The notes beneath the pieces are model-generated. The model was not told where the DNA came from and did no database searches. It was given only the letters and a program-made list of their open reading frames with translations. The position numbers were made by a program, and so were the translations under genes. From NCBI GenBank assembly GCA_030602185.1, contig JAUWAE010000011.1, positions 1-32,063 of the forward strand: a stretch of DNA of 32,063 nucleotides. The letters are read 5' to 3'. Source of the DNA: Comamonadaceae bacterium (GTDB taxonomy: Bacteria; Pseudomonadota; Gammaproteobacteria; Burkholderiales; Burkholderiaceae_C). Below, piece by piece: positions 7,804-15,894 of this stretch. Each line of letters opens with the position of its first letter. Positions within the stretch are counted from its first letter, which is position 1.

Positions 7804-9213
7804 ATGAACGCACCCACCGACCCGAAGCGCCTGAGCACCGCCGAACTGCAGGCGCTCGACAGTGCCCACTTCCTGCACCCGTTCACCGACCACAAGGGCC
7901 TGGCGGCCAAGGGCGCGCGCGTCATCACCCATGCCGACGACATTTACGTGTGGGACAGCGAGGGCCACAAGATCCTCGACGCCATGAGCGGCCTGTGGTG
8001 CGTGAACGCCGGCTACGGCCGGCGCGAACTGGCCGATGCCGCCCACGCCCAGATGCTGAAGCTGCCCTTCTACAACAGCTTCTTCCAGACCACCAACGAA
8101 CCCGCCGTGCGGCTGGCGGCCCGGCTGGCCGAGCTGGCACCCGCCGTGGGCGGCCGCCGCTTCCAGCACGTGTTCTTCAGCTCCAGCGGCAGCGAAAGCA
8201 ACGACACCAACGTGCGCATGGCGCGCCGCTACTGGGACCTGATGGGCCAGCCACAGCGCAAGGTCATCATCAGCCGCCTCAACGCCTACCACGGCTCCAC
8301 CATGGCCGGCGCCTCGCTGGGTGGCATGAGCGGCATGCACGCCCAGGGCGACCTGCCCATCCCCAACATCACCCACATCCAGCAGCCCTACTACTACGAA
8401 CTGGCCGAACCCGGCGAAAGCAAGGACGCCTTCGGCCTGCGTGCCGCCCGCTGGCTGGAAGAGAAGATCCTTGAAATCGGCCCGGACAAGGTGGCCGCCT
8501 TCATTGCCGAGCCGGTGCAGGGCGCTGGCGGCGTCATCATCCCGCCCGACACCTACTGGCCCGAGATCCAGCGCATCGTCGACCAGTACGGCATCCTGCT
8601 CATTTCCGACGAGGTGATCTGCGCCTTCGGCCGCCTGGGCCACTGGTTTGCCTACGAAAAATTCGGCATCCGGCCCGACCTGGTGACCTTCGCCAAGGCC
8701 GTGACCAGCGGCTACGTCCCGCTGGGTGGCGTGCTGGTGGGCGACCGCGTGGCCCAGGTGCTGATCGAGAAGGGCGGCGAGTTCAACCACGGCTACACCT
8801 ACAGCGGCCACCCGGTGGCCTGCGCGGTGGCGCTGGCCAACCTCGACGTGATGGCGCGCGACAACCTGCCCGGCCGCGTGCGCGACGACGTGGGCCCCTA
8901 CCTGGCACAGCGCTTTGCCGAACTCAAAGACCACCCGTTGGTGGGCGACGCCGAAACCTGTGGCTTCGTGGCCGGGCTGGTGCTGGTGAAGGACAAGGCG
9001 ACCCGCCAGCATTTCCCCGAAGAACTGGCCGTGGGCATGGTCTGCCGGGCGCACTGCTTCAACAACGGCCTCATCATGCGGGCCGTGGGCGACCGCATGA
9101 TCATCGCGCCCCCGCTGTGCATGACCCGTGGCCAGGTCGATGAAATGATGGATCTGATCCGCCAAGCCCTCGATCTGACTCTGGCAGAATTGCAGCGGCG
9201 AGAGATTTTCTGA
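7804..9213 (+). CDS. spuC: Class III aminotransferase, putrescine-pyruvate transaminase-like
   Basis: 469 residues from ATG 7804 with CGGAGAC just upstream. Class III PLP-dependent fold: SSSGSESNDTNVRMARRYW (127-145) binds the PLP phosphate, AYHGST (161-166) stacks on the ring, LLISDEVICAFGR gives the PLP Asp269, and FAKAVTSGYVPLGG gives the Schiff-base Lys298. This is the SpuC / omega-amino acid:pyruvate transaminase group, which moves the amino group of putrescine (or cadaverine, GABA, beta-alanine) to pyruvate. Position between puuA and the putrescine importer suggests a direct, non-glutamylated route to 4-aminobutanal. The exact amine donor cannot be read from sequence. Confidence 0.84.
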   Translation: MNAPTDPKRLSTAELQALDSAHFLHPFTDHKGLAAKGARVITHADDIYVWDSEGHKILDAMSGLWCVNAGYGRRELADAAHAQMLKLPFYNSFFQTTNEPAVRLAARLAELAPAVGGRRFQHVFFSSSGSESNDTNVRMARRYWDLMGQPQRKVIISRLNAYHGSTMAGASLGGMSGMHAQGDLPIPNITHIQQPYYYELAEPGESKDAFGLRAARWLEEKILEIGPDKVAAFIAEPVQGAGGVIIPPDTYWPEIQRIVDQYGILLISDEVICAFGRLGHWFAYEKFGIRPDLVTFAKAVTSGYVPLGGVLVGDRVAQVLIEKGGEFNHGYTYSGHPVACAVALANLDVMARDNLPGRVRDDVGPYLAQRFAELKDHPLVGDAETCGFVAGLVLVKDKATRQHFPEELAVGMVCRAHCFNNGLIMRAVGDRMIIAPPLCMTRGQVDEMMDLIRQALDLTLAELQRREIF

Positions 9214-9235
9214 AATCGCTGACTAGAATGCCGGC

Positions 9236-9251
9236 AGGTGTGGATATTGCT
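9236..9251 (+). promoter_or_regulatory. Possible sigma-54-like -24/-12 element before potF
   Basis: In the 93-base gap before potF, AGGTGTGGATATTGCT has GG and GC ten bases apart, as in -24/-12 promoters, and the TTGC of the -12 box. The middle of the -24 box (consensus TGGCAC) is poorly matched. It is a weak candidate only; no convincing sigma-70 promoter is visible in the same gap. Confidence 0.2.
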
Positions 9252-9306
9252 TGCTCCACGCGGGCATTTCCATCGTTGGACCCATGAACCATTCTGGAGC
9301 ATGTGC

Positions 9307-10443
9307 ATGAACAAGAAACTGTTGGCCCTGGCCCTGTCCGCCGTCTTCCTGGCGGCTTGCGGCAAAAAAGAAGAGCCCGTGGCCGTCGCGCCGGTGGCCG
9401 CCCCTGTGGAAGAAGAGCCCAAGGTGCTCAACATCTACAACTGGCCCGACTACATCACCGAAACCATGCTGGCCGATTTCGAGAAGGAAACTGGCATCAA
9501 GGTCAACTACGACACCTTCGAGACCAACGAGGCGCTGCACGCCAAGCTGGTCGCCGGCAACTCCGGCTACGACATCGTGGTGCCCACCGCCGGCTTCGGC
9601 AAGAAGCAGATCGACGGCGGCCTCTACCAGCCGATCGACCGCAGCAAGATCCCCAACTACGCCAACCTCGACCCCGAGTTCATGGAGAAGATCGCGGCGG
9701 TGGACCCGGGCAACCAGCACTTTGTGCCCTGGGCCTGGGGCTTCACCACCGTCGGCGTCAACAAGCAGAAGGTGCAGAAGGCCCTGGGCAACACCCCCAT
9801 GCCCGACAACGCCTGGGACCTAGTGTTCAACCCGGAATACACCCGCAAGGTGAAGTCCTGCGGCATTGCGCTGCTGGATTCCCCGTCTGAAATCCTGCCG
9901 GTCGCGCTGCACTACGTCGGCAAGCCCCCCTACAGCGACAGCGCCGACGACTTCAAGGCCGCCGCCGAAATGCTGGCCAAGGTGCGACCCGACATCCGGC
10001 TGTTCTCCAGCACCATGATCGACGACATCGCCGGCGGCAAGGCCTGCGTGTTCGTGGGCTGGTCGGGCGACATCAACATCGCTGCCGACCGCGTCAAGGA
10101 AATGGGCGGCAAGGACGAGATCACCCCGCTGCTGCCCAAGACGGGCGGTCTGGTGTTCATCGACACCATGGCCATCCCGAAGGACGCCAAGCACGTCGGC
10201 AATGCCCACAAGTTCATTGACTTCTTCCTGCGCGCCGAAAACGCCGCTGCCATGGCCAACGAGATGAACTATCCCACCGGCAACAAGGCCGCGCTGCCGC
10301 TCATCAACGAAGAGGTCAAGGGCAACAAGACCATCTTCCTGAGCGACGAAGACACCGAGCGCCTGATCCCGACCGGTGGCTTCTCCAACGAGATGGCCAG
10401 CGTCGTCAACGACACCTACAACGCCTTCAAGCGCGGACGCTGA
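9307..10443 (+). CDS. potF: Putrescine ABC transporter substrate-binding lipoprotein
   Basis: 378 residues from ATG 9307 (GGAG 7 bases upstream; ATG 9301 is too close to it). A signal peptide ends in a lipobox, FLAAC, giving lipidated Cys18, followed by a short acidic-proline linker. The mature part is the PotD/PotF periplasmic-binding fold: LNIYNWPDYI, FEKETGIKVNYDTFETNEAL and GYDIVVPTAGF near the start, then FVPWAWGFTTVGVN and later AENAAAMANEMNYPTGN. It captures putrescine or another polyamine and delivers it to the PotGHI complex encoded downstream. Lipid anchoring is a difference from the soluble E. coli PotF. A hairpin with a T run follows the stop, so it may be made in excess over the other subunits. 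Confidence 0.9.
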   Translation: MNKKLLALALSAVFLAACGKKEEPVAVAPVAAPVEEEPKVLNIYNWPDYITETMLADFEKETGIKVNYDTFETNEALHAKLVAGNSGYDIVVPTAGFGKKQIDGGLYQPIDRSKIPNYANLDPEFMEKIAAVDPGNQHFVPWAWGFTTVGVNKQKVQKALGNTPMPDNAWDLVFNPEYTRKVKSCGIALLDSPSEILPVALHYVGKPPYSDSADDFKAAAEMLAKVRPDIRLFSSTMIDDIAGGKACVFVGWSGDINIAADRVKEMGGKDEITPLLPKTGGLVFIDTMAIPKDAKHVGNAHKFIDFFLRAENAAAMANEMNYPTGNKAALPLINEEVKGNKTIFLSDEDTERLIPTGGFSNEMASVVNDTYNAFKRGR

Positions 10444-10461
10444 GTCCTACGCGCACCAGAC

Positions 10462-10497
10462 GGGGCTGTTCACCGAGGGTGGGACAGCCCCTTTTTT
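10462..10497 (+). terminator. Rho-independent terminator or attenuator between potF and potG
   Basis: GGGGCTGT (10462-10469) pairs perfectly with ACAGCCCC (10484-10491) around a 14-base loop and is followed directly by TTTTTT (10492-10497). It starts 19 bases after the potF stop. Because potG begins 33 bases further with no clear promoter, partial termination that lets some transcription through is more likely than a full stop. Confidence 0.75.
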
Positions 10498-10529
10498 CTT
10501 GCACACAACCCACAGCACAGGACAGCAGC

Positions 10530-11633
10530 ATGGCGGACACCTCCCGGCCCGACGGCTATTTGGTGACGGAAAAACTGGTCAAGAAGTTCGACGAGACGGT
10601 GGCGGTGGACGAGGTGTCGCTGTCCATCGGCAAGGGCGAGATCTTCGCGCTGCTGGGCAGCTCGGGCTGCGGCAAGTCGACCCTGTTGCGCATGCTGGCC
10701 GGCTTCGAGACGCCCACCTCGGGCCGCATCCTGCTCGGCGGTGTGGACGTGGCGCGCCTGCCGCCCTACGAGCGGCCGGTGAACATGATGTTCCAGAGCT
10801 ACGCGCTGTTCCCGCACCTCAACATCTGGGAAAACGTGGCTTTCGGCCTCAAGCGCGAGGGCCTGCCCAAGGCCGAGATCCAGCAGCGCGTCGACGAGAT
10901 GCTGGGCCTGGTGCAACTCACCCCCTACGCCAAGCGCAAGCCGCACCAGCTCTCGGGCGGGCAGCAGCAGCGCGTGGCGCTGGCCCGCAGCCTGGCCAAG
11001 CGGCCGCAGTTGCTGCTGCTCGACGAGCCGCTGGGCGCCCTCGACAAAAAGCTGCGTGAGCAGACCCAGTTCGAACTGGTCAACATCATCGAGAAAGTGG
11101 GCGTGACCTGCGTGATGGTGACGCACGACCAGGAAGAGGCCATGACCATGGCCAACCGCATCGCCATCATGAGCAAGGGCCGGGTGCTGCAGGTGGGCAC
11201 GCCGCAGGAGGTCTACGAATACCCTGCCAACCGCTTCGTGGCCGACTTCATTGGCAACGTCAACCTGCTCGACGGTCAGCTGTCGGTCGACGAGCCCGAC
11301 CGCTGTGCGGTGGCCACGGCCCTGGGTGAAGTCCAGGTGGGCCACAGCCTCAGTGGGGCCGTGGGCATGGCGGTCGCGGTGGCCGTGCGGCCCGAGAAGA
11401 TCAGCATCGGCAAGCAGCGCCCCGAAGGCGTGCGCGCCAACCTGTTCACCGGCCGGGTGAAGGAAATCGCCTACTTCGGCTCCTACAACACCTACATCGT
11501 GGTCACGCCCCAGGGCAAGACGGTCAAGATCACCGAGCCCAACGGGTCGCGCCACGAGCTGCTGGACATCACCTGGGAGGACGACGTGTTCTTCTGGTGG
11601 GACAACACCGACGCGGTGGTGCTGCGCGACTGA
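10530..11633 (+). CDS. potG: Polyamine ABC transporter ATP-binding protein
   Basis: 367 residues from ATG 10530, chosen because the family begins near here and the upstream in-frame start runs into the terminator. Walker A is GSSGCGKST, the Q-loop is in [11 protein letters not shown], the ABC signature is [15 protein letters not shown], Walker B is [12 protein letters not shown], and the switch His is in [11 protein letters not shown]. The C-terminal third is the TOBE regulatory domain ([10 protein letters not shown]). It powers uptake by the PotH-PotI channel. No strong ribosome site precedes the ATG, consistent with the attenuation suggested by the hairpin upstream. Confidence 0.9.
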   Translation: MADTSRPDGYLVTEKLVKKFDETVAVDEVSLSIGKGEIFALLGSSGCGKSTLLRMLAGFETPTSGRILLGGVDVARLPPYERPVNMMFQSYALFPHLNIWENVAFGLKREGLPKAEIQQRVDEMLGLVQLTPYAKRKPHQLSGGQQQRVALARSLAKRPQLLLLDEPLGALDKKLREQTQFELVNIIEKVGVTCVMVTHDQEEAMTMANRIAIMSKGRVLQVGTPQEVYEYPANRFVADFIGNVNLLDGQLSVDEPDRCAVATALGEVQVGHSLSGAVGMAVAVAVRPEKISIGKQRPEGVRANLFTGRVKEIAYFGSYNTYIVVTPQGKTVKITEPNGSRHELLDITWEDDVFFWWDNTDAVVLRD

Positions 11634-11644
11634 AGGAGACGTCG

Positions 11645-12565
11645 ATGGCCGCCTTCCAGTTGTCCCTGCCCGGCAAGCGCTTCGTCATCGGGGTGCCTTA
11701 CCTGTGGCTGTTCGTCTTTTTCTTCCTGCCCTTCCTCATCCTGCTGTACATCAGCTTCGTGGACATGGGCAGCGACATCCACCCCTTCAAGCCGCTGTGG
11801 GACGGCCAGGCCGGCGTGCTGCGGCTGAAGTACGAGAACTACCTGTCCATCTTCCGAGTGACCGAGGGCGCGCCCTGGTTCCGTACGCTCTACATCGATG
11901 CTTATGTGCGCTCCATCGGCTACGCGCTGGCCACGGCGCTGCTCTGCCTGTTCATTGGCTACCCGTTTGCCTACTTCATCGCACGCTCGGCACCCAGCGT
12001 GCGCCCGGCCCTGCTGCTGATGGTGATGCTGCCGTTCTGGACCTCCTTCCTGCTGCGCGTCTATGCGTGGAAAGGGCTGCTGGGCGACAACGGCGTCATC
12101 AACCGCTTTTTCATGACGGTGGGCCTCACCAGCGAGCCGGTGCAGATGCTCTACACCAACGTGTCCATGCTGGTGGGCATGACCTACGTGTACCTGCCCT
12201 TCATGGTGCTGCCGCTCTACGCCAACCTGGTGAAGATGGACTTCCGCCTGCTGGAGGCTGCCTATGACCTGGGGGCCACCCCGTTCAAGGCCTTCTGGCT
12301 GGTGACGGTGCCGCTGTCCAAAGCGGGCATCATCGCCGGCTTCATGCTGGTGTTCATTCCCTGCGTGGGCGAGTTCGTCATTCCCTCGCTGCTGGGAGGC
12401 CCCAGCAACCTCATGATCGGCCGCGTGGTGTGGGACGAGATGTTCACCGCCAACGACTGGCCCAAGGCGACCGCGCTCGCGGTGGTGATGATCGCGCTCA
12501 TCGTCGTGCCCCTGGCCCTCTACTACCACTACACCGGTGACCGCAGCGAAGGAGGCAAGCCATGA
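11645..12565 (+). CDS. potH: Polyamine ABC transporter permease, PotH-type
   Basis: 306 residues from ATG 11645 with GGAG 6 bases upstream, 11 bases after potG. An N-terminal membrane helix (YLWLFVFFFLPFLILLYISF) is followed by a large periplasmic loop and five more helices. The cytoplasmic EAA motif that docks on the ATPase is seen in LLEAAYDLGATPFKAFWLVTVPL. This is one half of the heterodimeric inner-membrane channel. Its stop overlaps the potI start by four bases (ATGA), giving coupled translation and equal amounts of the two permeases. Confidence 0.9.
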   Translation: MAAFQLSLPGKRFVIGVPYLWLFVFFFLPFLILLYISFVDMGSDIHPFKPLWDGQAGVLRLKYENYLSIFRVTEGAPWFRTLYIDAYVRSIGYALATALLCLFIGYPFAYFIARSAPSVRPALLLMVMLPFWTSFLLRVYAWKGLLGDNGVINRFFMTVGLTSEPVQMLYTNVSMLVGMTYVYLPFMVLPLYANLVKMDFRLLEAAYDLGATPFKAFWLVTVPLSKAGIIAGFMLVFIPCVGEFVIPSLLGGPSNLMIGRVVWDEMFTANDWPKATALAVVMIALIVVPLALYYHYTGDRSEGGKP

Positions 12566-13419
12566 GGGCGCTGCTCGAAAAGCACTTCGGCAAGTTCTGG
12601 CTGGCGCTGGTGTTCGCCTTCCTGTACCTGCCGCTGCTGTTCATGATCGTGTTCAGCTTCAACAGCACCCGGCAGGACGCGCGCTTCACCGGGTTTTCGC
12701 TGCGCTGGTACGAGGCCCTGCTGAACGACACCAAGATCATCGACGGCTTCTGGCTGTCGCTCAAGGTGGCGCTGACGACCGGCGTGCTGTCGGCCGTGCT
12801 GGCCACCTTTGCCGCCTTCGTGCTGGTGCGCTACCGGCGCTTCCTGGGCCGCACCATCTTCTCGGGCATGGTGAACGCGCCGCTGGTCATGCCCGAGGTG
12901 ATCATCGGCCTGTCGCTGCTGCTGCTGTTCGTGGGTGCACAGAACGTCTTTGGTTGGCCCCAGCGCGGCATGTTCACCATCATCCTGGGCCACACCCTGC
13001 TCGGCATGGCCTATGGCATGGTGGTGATCCAGAGCCGCCTGCTGGAGATGGACCGCCGCATCGAAGAGGCCGCCATGGACCTGGGTGCGCGGCCCCACCA
13101 GGTGTTCTTCCTGGTGACGTTGCCCAACATTTTCCAGGCCATCCTGGCGGCATTCTTGCTGGCCTTCACCCTGTCGTTCGACGACGTGGTGATCTCGGAA
13201 TTCCTCTCTGGACCGGGCGTGACCACGCTGCCGCAGGTGATCTTCGGCTACGCACGCCGCGGCATCAACCCCACCATCTACGCGGCCGCCACCCTCCTGA
13301 TCGCGACGGTGACGGTGGTGATCGTGAGCTACGCGGTGTGGGTGGCGCGCAGCACGCGCAAGCGCGAGCGCGAGATGGCGGCGGCCGCGCGGCAGGAGTT
13401 GAAGGCGTTGGGGGCGTGA
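12562..13419 (+). CDS. potI: Polyamine ABC transporter permease, PotI-type
   Basis: 285 residues; ATG 12562 overlaps the potH stop and has GGAGG 7 bases upstream. Six membrane helices, starting with WLALVFAFLYLPLLFMIVFSF, and the EAA docking motif IEEAAMDLGARPHQVFFLVTLP in the second cytoplasmic loop. It pairs with PotH. A short unusual C-terminal tail is basic (ARSTRKREREM). It is the last gene of the importer operon and faces the toxin-antitoxin pair tail to tail. Confidence 0.9.
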   Translation: MRALLEKHFGKFWLALVFAFLYLPLLFMIVFSFNSTRQDARFTGFSLRWYEALLNDTKIIDGFWLSLKVALTTGVLSAVLATFAAFVLVRYRRFLGRTIFSGMVNAPLVMPEVIIGLSLLLLFVGAQNVFGWPQRGMFTIILGHTLLGMAYGMVVIQSRLLEMDRRIEEAAMDLGARPHQVFFLVTLPNIFQAILAAFLLAFTLSFDDVVISEFLSGPGVTTLPQVIFGYARRGINPTIYAAATLLIATVTVVIVSYAVWVARSTRKREREMAAAARQELKALGA

Positions 13420-13432
13420 CGCGCTGGACCGG

Positions 13433-13447
13433 GCCGTCTGCGACGGC
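13433..13447. terminator. Small hairpin between potI and hepT
   Basis: GCCGTC (13433-13438) pairs with GACGGC (13442-13447) around a TGC triloop in the 28-base convergent gap. There is no T run on either side, so termination activity is uncertain. Confidence 0.3.
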
Positions 13448-13825
13448 TCAGGGCGCTTTGTGACCGTCTTCGGCGCCCGCTGCTTGGCGCACCTTGGGCA
13501 GTTGCGCCAGCAAGACAGGCAGCGCACTCTGCACGGTGTCCCACACCACATCCAGGTTGATGTCGAAGTAACCGTGGGCGATGCGGTTGCGCATCCCGCG
13601 CATGCTGCGCCACGGGATGTGAGCATGGGTCTGAGTGAAAGCACTGTGGCCGTCCATCACCTTGGTGGCGGCTTCACCAAGGATGATCAGACTCATGATG
13701 ACCGCCTGTTGCGTGCGCTTGTCTTCCAGAAAGTCTTCTTTGGCCAAACCCTCTACGAAGCTGCACGCATCCGCAGCGGCTTGTTGCATGTGGTCCAGAT
13801 AGTCCGGCAGGCGGTAGGCGCTCAT
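13448..13825 (-). CDS. hepT: HepT-family RNase toxin (DUF86)
   Basis: 125 residues, an all-alpha HEPN protein. The RX4HXY motif is intact: RNRIAHGY at 79-86, with Arg79, His84 and Tyr86. In characterised HepT-MntA pairs this motif is the RNase site and the Tyr is modified by the antitoxin with AMP units. Upstream helices read DYLDHMQQAAADA and SLIILGEAATKV, the usual DUF86 pattern. The start overlaps the mntA stop by four bases, so the two are cotranslated, antitoxin first. The pair is on the opposite strand to the polyamine genes and has lower GC, which suggests acquisition. Toxin activity is inferred from the family. Confidence 0.85.
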   Translation of the reverse strand: MSAYRLPDYLDHMQQAAADACSFVEGLAKEDFLEDKRTQQAVIMSLIILGEAATKVMDGHSAFTQTHAHIPWRSMRGMRNRIAHGYFDINLDVVWDTVQSALPVLLAQLPKVRQAAGAEDGHKAP

Positions 13826-14112
13826 ACAGGCTGTGCTTCTGCGAGTACTTGGGCACGGAACTTCAGGGGCAGGTCACCTGGCGTCAGTACATCGACATGG
13901 ACCCCAAGCAGCGACTCCAGCTCGTCTTGCAGGCCCCCCAAATCGAACAACGTTGCACCAGGCAGGGCGTCCACCAACAGGTCGAGATCGCTGCCGTCTT
14001 GGTCGGTGCCATGCAACACAGAACCAAAGACGCGCGGATTGGCCACACGAAAGCGGCGTGCGGTTTCGCGCACGGTGGTTCGCTGTTGATTTAGTGCGAG
14101 AGAGGGGCGCAT
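13822..14112 (-). CDS. mntA: MntA-type nucleotidyltransferase antitoxin
   Basis: 96 residues from ATG 14112, which has GGAGAG about 6 bases upstream; a longer in-frame start at 14145 lacks one. Minimal nucleotidyltransferase fold with the GSX10DXD motif: Gly30-Ser31, then Asp42 and Asp44 in GSDLDLLVD. MntA antitoxins transfer AMP to the HepT active-site tyrosine and so silence it. The C-terminus (VDVLTPGDLP) is as expected. Only the two motif Asp residues are clear; the third metal Asp is probably in VDVLTP. It is the promoter-proximal gene of the pair. Confidence 0.82.
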   Translation of the reverse strand: MRPSLALNQQRTTVRETARRFRVANPRVFGSVLHGTDQDGSDLDLLVDALPGATLFDLGGLQDELESLLGVHVDVLTPGDLPLKFRAQVLAEAQPV

Positions 14113-14212
14113 CGGTACTCTCCAGTTACTCAACGCTTGGGCCACACGATGTTACCAAGCTACGTTTGATTCGGCAGACCCTGCAGTGCCATGACAGGCG
14201 AGGAATCGTTCT

Positions 14213-14262
14213 TCGAACCAATGGCACGTATCAGAACACTCACTCCCTGTTGGTTGGTTCGA
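14213..14262. repeat. 9-bp inverted repeat in the gap between mntA and puuC
   Basis: TCGAACCAA (14213-14221) and TTGGTTCGA (14254-14262) are perfect inverted copies 32 bases apart. The 296-base gap 14113-14408 holds no ORF I can support, no tRNA and no clear promoter; this repeat is its only obvious structure. It could be an operator for mntA-hepT or puuC, or a trace of the insertion. Confidence 0.35.
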
Positions 14263-14408
14263 CGCGCGTTTCGTTCAATCCAGCGCAGCTTCCGGGCACC
14301 GCGGTGATGTCCCACCGGCCCTCCGCCCCTGCTCCAAAGTGGCTTCAGTCACACCCGTCACTCGGCGTTACCATGGGTCCAATTGCACCCTCTGCCCGGA
14401 GCCCATCC

Positions 14409-15887
14409 ATGACCACCCAGACCCTCCCCACCTTCGACGGCCGCGCCGTCATCAACGGCCAGCGCATGGCGGCCCGCAGCGGCGCCGTGTTTGACTGCAT
14501 CTCCCCGGTGGATGGCCGGGTGCTGACCCAGGTCGCGCGCGGCGCAGAGGCCGATATCGACGCCGCGGTGCAGGCCGCCCGCACCGCCTTCGAGGACCGC
14601 CGCTGGGCCGGCAAGCCGCCCGCCGCGCGAAAGCGCATCCTCATCAAGTTCGCGGAGCTGATCCAGGCGCACGGCGACGAGCTGGCGCTGACCGAAACCC
14701 TGGACATGGGCAAGCCCGTCAAGTACGCCAAGGGCGTGGACGTGCACAGCGCGGCCAATTGCATCCGCTGGTATGGCGAGGCGGTGGACAAGGTGTACGA
14801 CGAAATCGCCCCCACGCCCGACACGGCGCTGGCGCTCATCACCCGCGAGCCGGTGGGCGTGGTGGGCGTGATCGTGCCGTGGAACTACCCCATGATCATG
14901 GCGGCCTGGAAAATCGCCCCCGCGCTGGCCGTGGGCAACTCGGTGGTGCTCAAACCGAGCGAAAAATCCCCGTTGACGGCGTTGCGCCTGGCCGAACTGG
15001 CGCTGGAGGCCGGCATCCCGGCCGGGGTGTTCAACGTGGTGCCCGGCTTTGGGCCCGAGGCCGGCAGCCCCCTGGCGCTGCACATGGACGTGGACTGCAT
15101 CGCCTTCACCGGCAGCACCCGCGTGGGCAAGCAGATCCACGTGATGGCCGGGCAGAGCAACCTCAAGCGCGCCTGGACGGAGCTGGGCGGCAAGTCCCCC
15201 AACATCGTGTTTGCCGACTGCCCCGACCTGGACCGGGCGGTGGAGGCTGCCGTGGGCAGCATCTTCTTCAACCAGGGCGAAAGCTGCAATGCGCCGTCGC
15301 GCCTGTTCGTGGAAGCGTCCATCAAGGACGCCTTCCTGGAAAAGGCCCTGGCCAAGGTGCCGGCTTACCAGCCCGCCAACCCGCTGGACAAGCAGACGGT
15401 GATGGGTGCGCTGGTGGACACCATCCAGCTCAACACGGTGATGCGTTACATCGAATCCGGCAAGGCCGAAGGCGCCAAGCTGCTCGCCGGTGGCGAGGCG
15501 GTGGAGCCCGTGGCGGGCGGCTGCTACGTGCAGCCCACGATTTTCGACGGGGTACGCAACGACATGACCATTGCCCGCGAGGAAATCTTCGGGCCGGTGC
15601 TGAGCGTGCTGACGTTCACCGACGCGGGCGACGTGGTGCGGCAGGCCAACCAGAGCATCTACGGTCTGCAGGCGGCGGTGTGGACGCGCGACCTGAACAA
15701 GGCGCACGGCGTGGCGCGGGCCCTGCGGGCCGGCACGGTCCACGTGAACCAGTACGACGAGGACGACATCACCGTGCCGTTTGGCGGCTTCAGGCAGAGC
15801 GGGGTGGGGCGCGACAAGTCGCTGCACGCCTTCGACAAGTACACCGAAACCAAGACCACCTGGATCCGCATCGACAGTCCGATATGA
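14409..15887 (+). CDS. puuC: Aldehyde dehydrogenase, gamma-glutamyl-aminobutyraldehyde dehydrogenase-like
   Basis: 492 residues from ATG 14409. Aldehyde dehydrogenase superfamily: VPWNYP (157-162) and KPSEKSP (182-188) bind NAD, FTGSTRVG is the nucleotide-loop, ELGGKSPNIVF gives the general base Glu258, and NQGESC gives the nucleophile Cys293. PuuC oxidises gamma-glutamyl-gamma-aminobutyraldehyde to the acid; the same type also takes 4-aminobutanal, so it could serve both putrescine routes coded upstream. It is separated from the potFGHI operon by the HepT-MntA pair and must have its own promoter. Homologues act on several aldehydes, so the substrate is an inference from context. Confidence 0.85.
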   Translation: MTTQTLPTFDGRAVINGQRMAARSGAVFDCISPVDGRVLTQVARGAEADIDAAVQAARTAFEDRRWAGKPPAARKRILIKFAELIQAHGDELALTETLDMGKPVKYAKGVDVHSAANCIRWYGEAVDKVYDEIAPTPDTALALITREPVGVVGVIVPWNYPMIMAAWKIAPALAVGNSVVLKPSEKSPLTALRLAELALEAGIPAGVFNVVPGFGPEAGSPLALHMDVDCIAFTGSTRVGKQIHVMAGQSNLKRAWTELGGKSPNIVFADCPDLDRAVEAAVGSIFFNQGESCNAPSRLFVEASIKDAFLEKALAKVPAYQPANPLDKQTVMGALVDTIQLNTVMRYIESGKAEGAKLLAGGEAVEPVAGGCYVQPTIFDGVRNDMTIAREEIFGPVLSVLTFTDAGDVVRQANQSIYGLQAAVWTRDLNKAHGVARALRAGTVHVNQYDEDDITVPFGGFRQSGVGRDKSLHAFDKYTETKTTWIRIDSPI

Positions 15888-15894
15888 TGGAAAT

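Noticed and set aside
14222-14236. TGGCACGTATCAGAA looks like the -24 part of a sigma-54 promoter
   Set aside because: The required GC of the -12 box is missing at the correct spacing.
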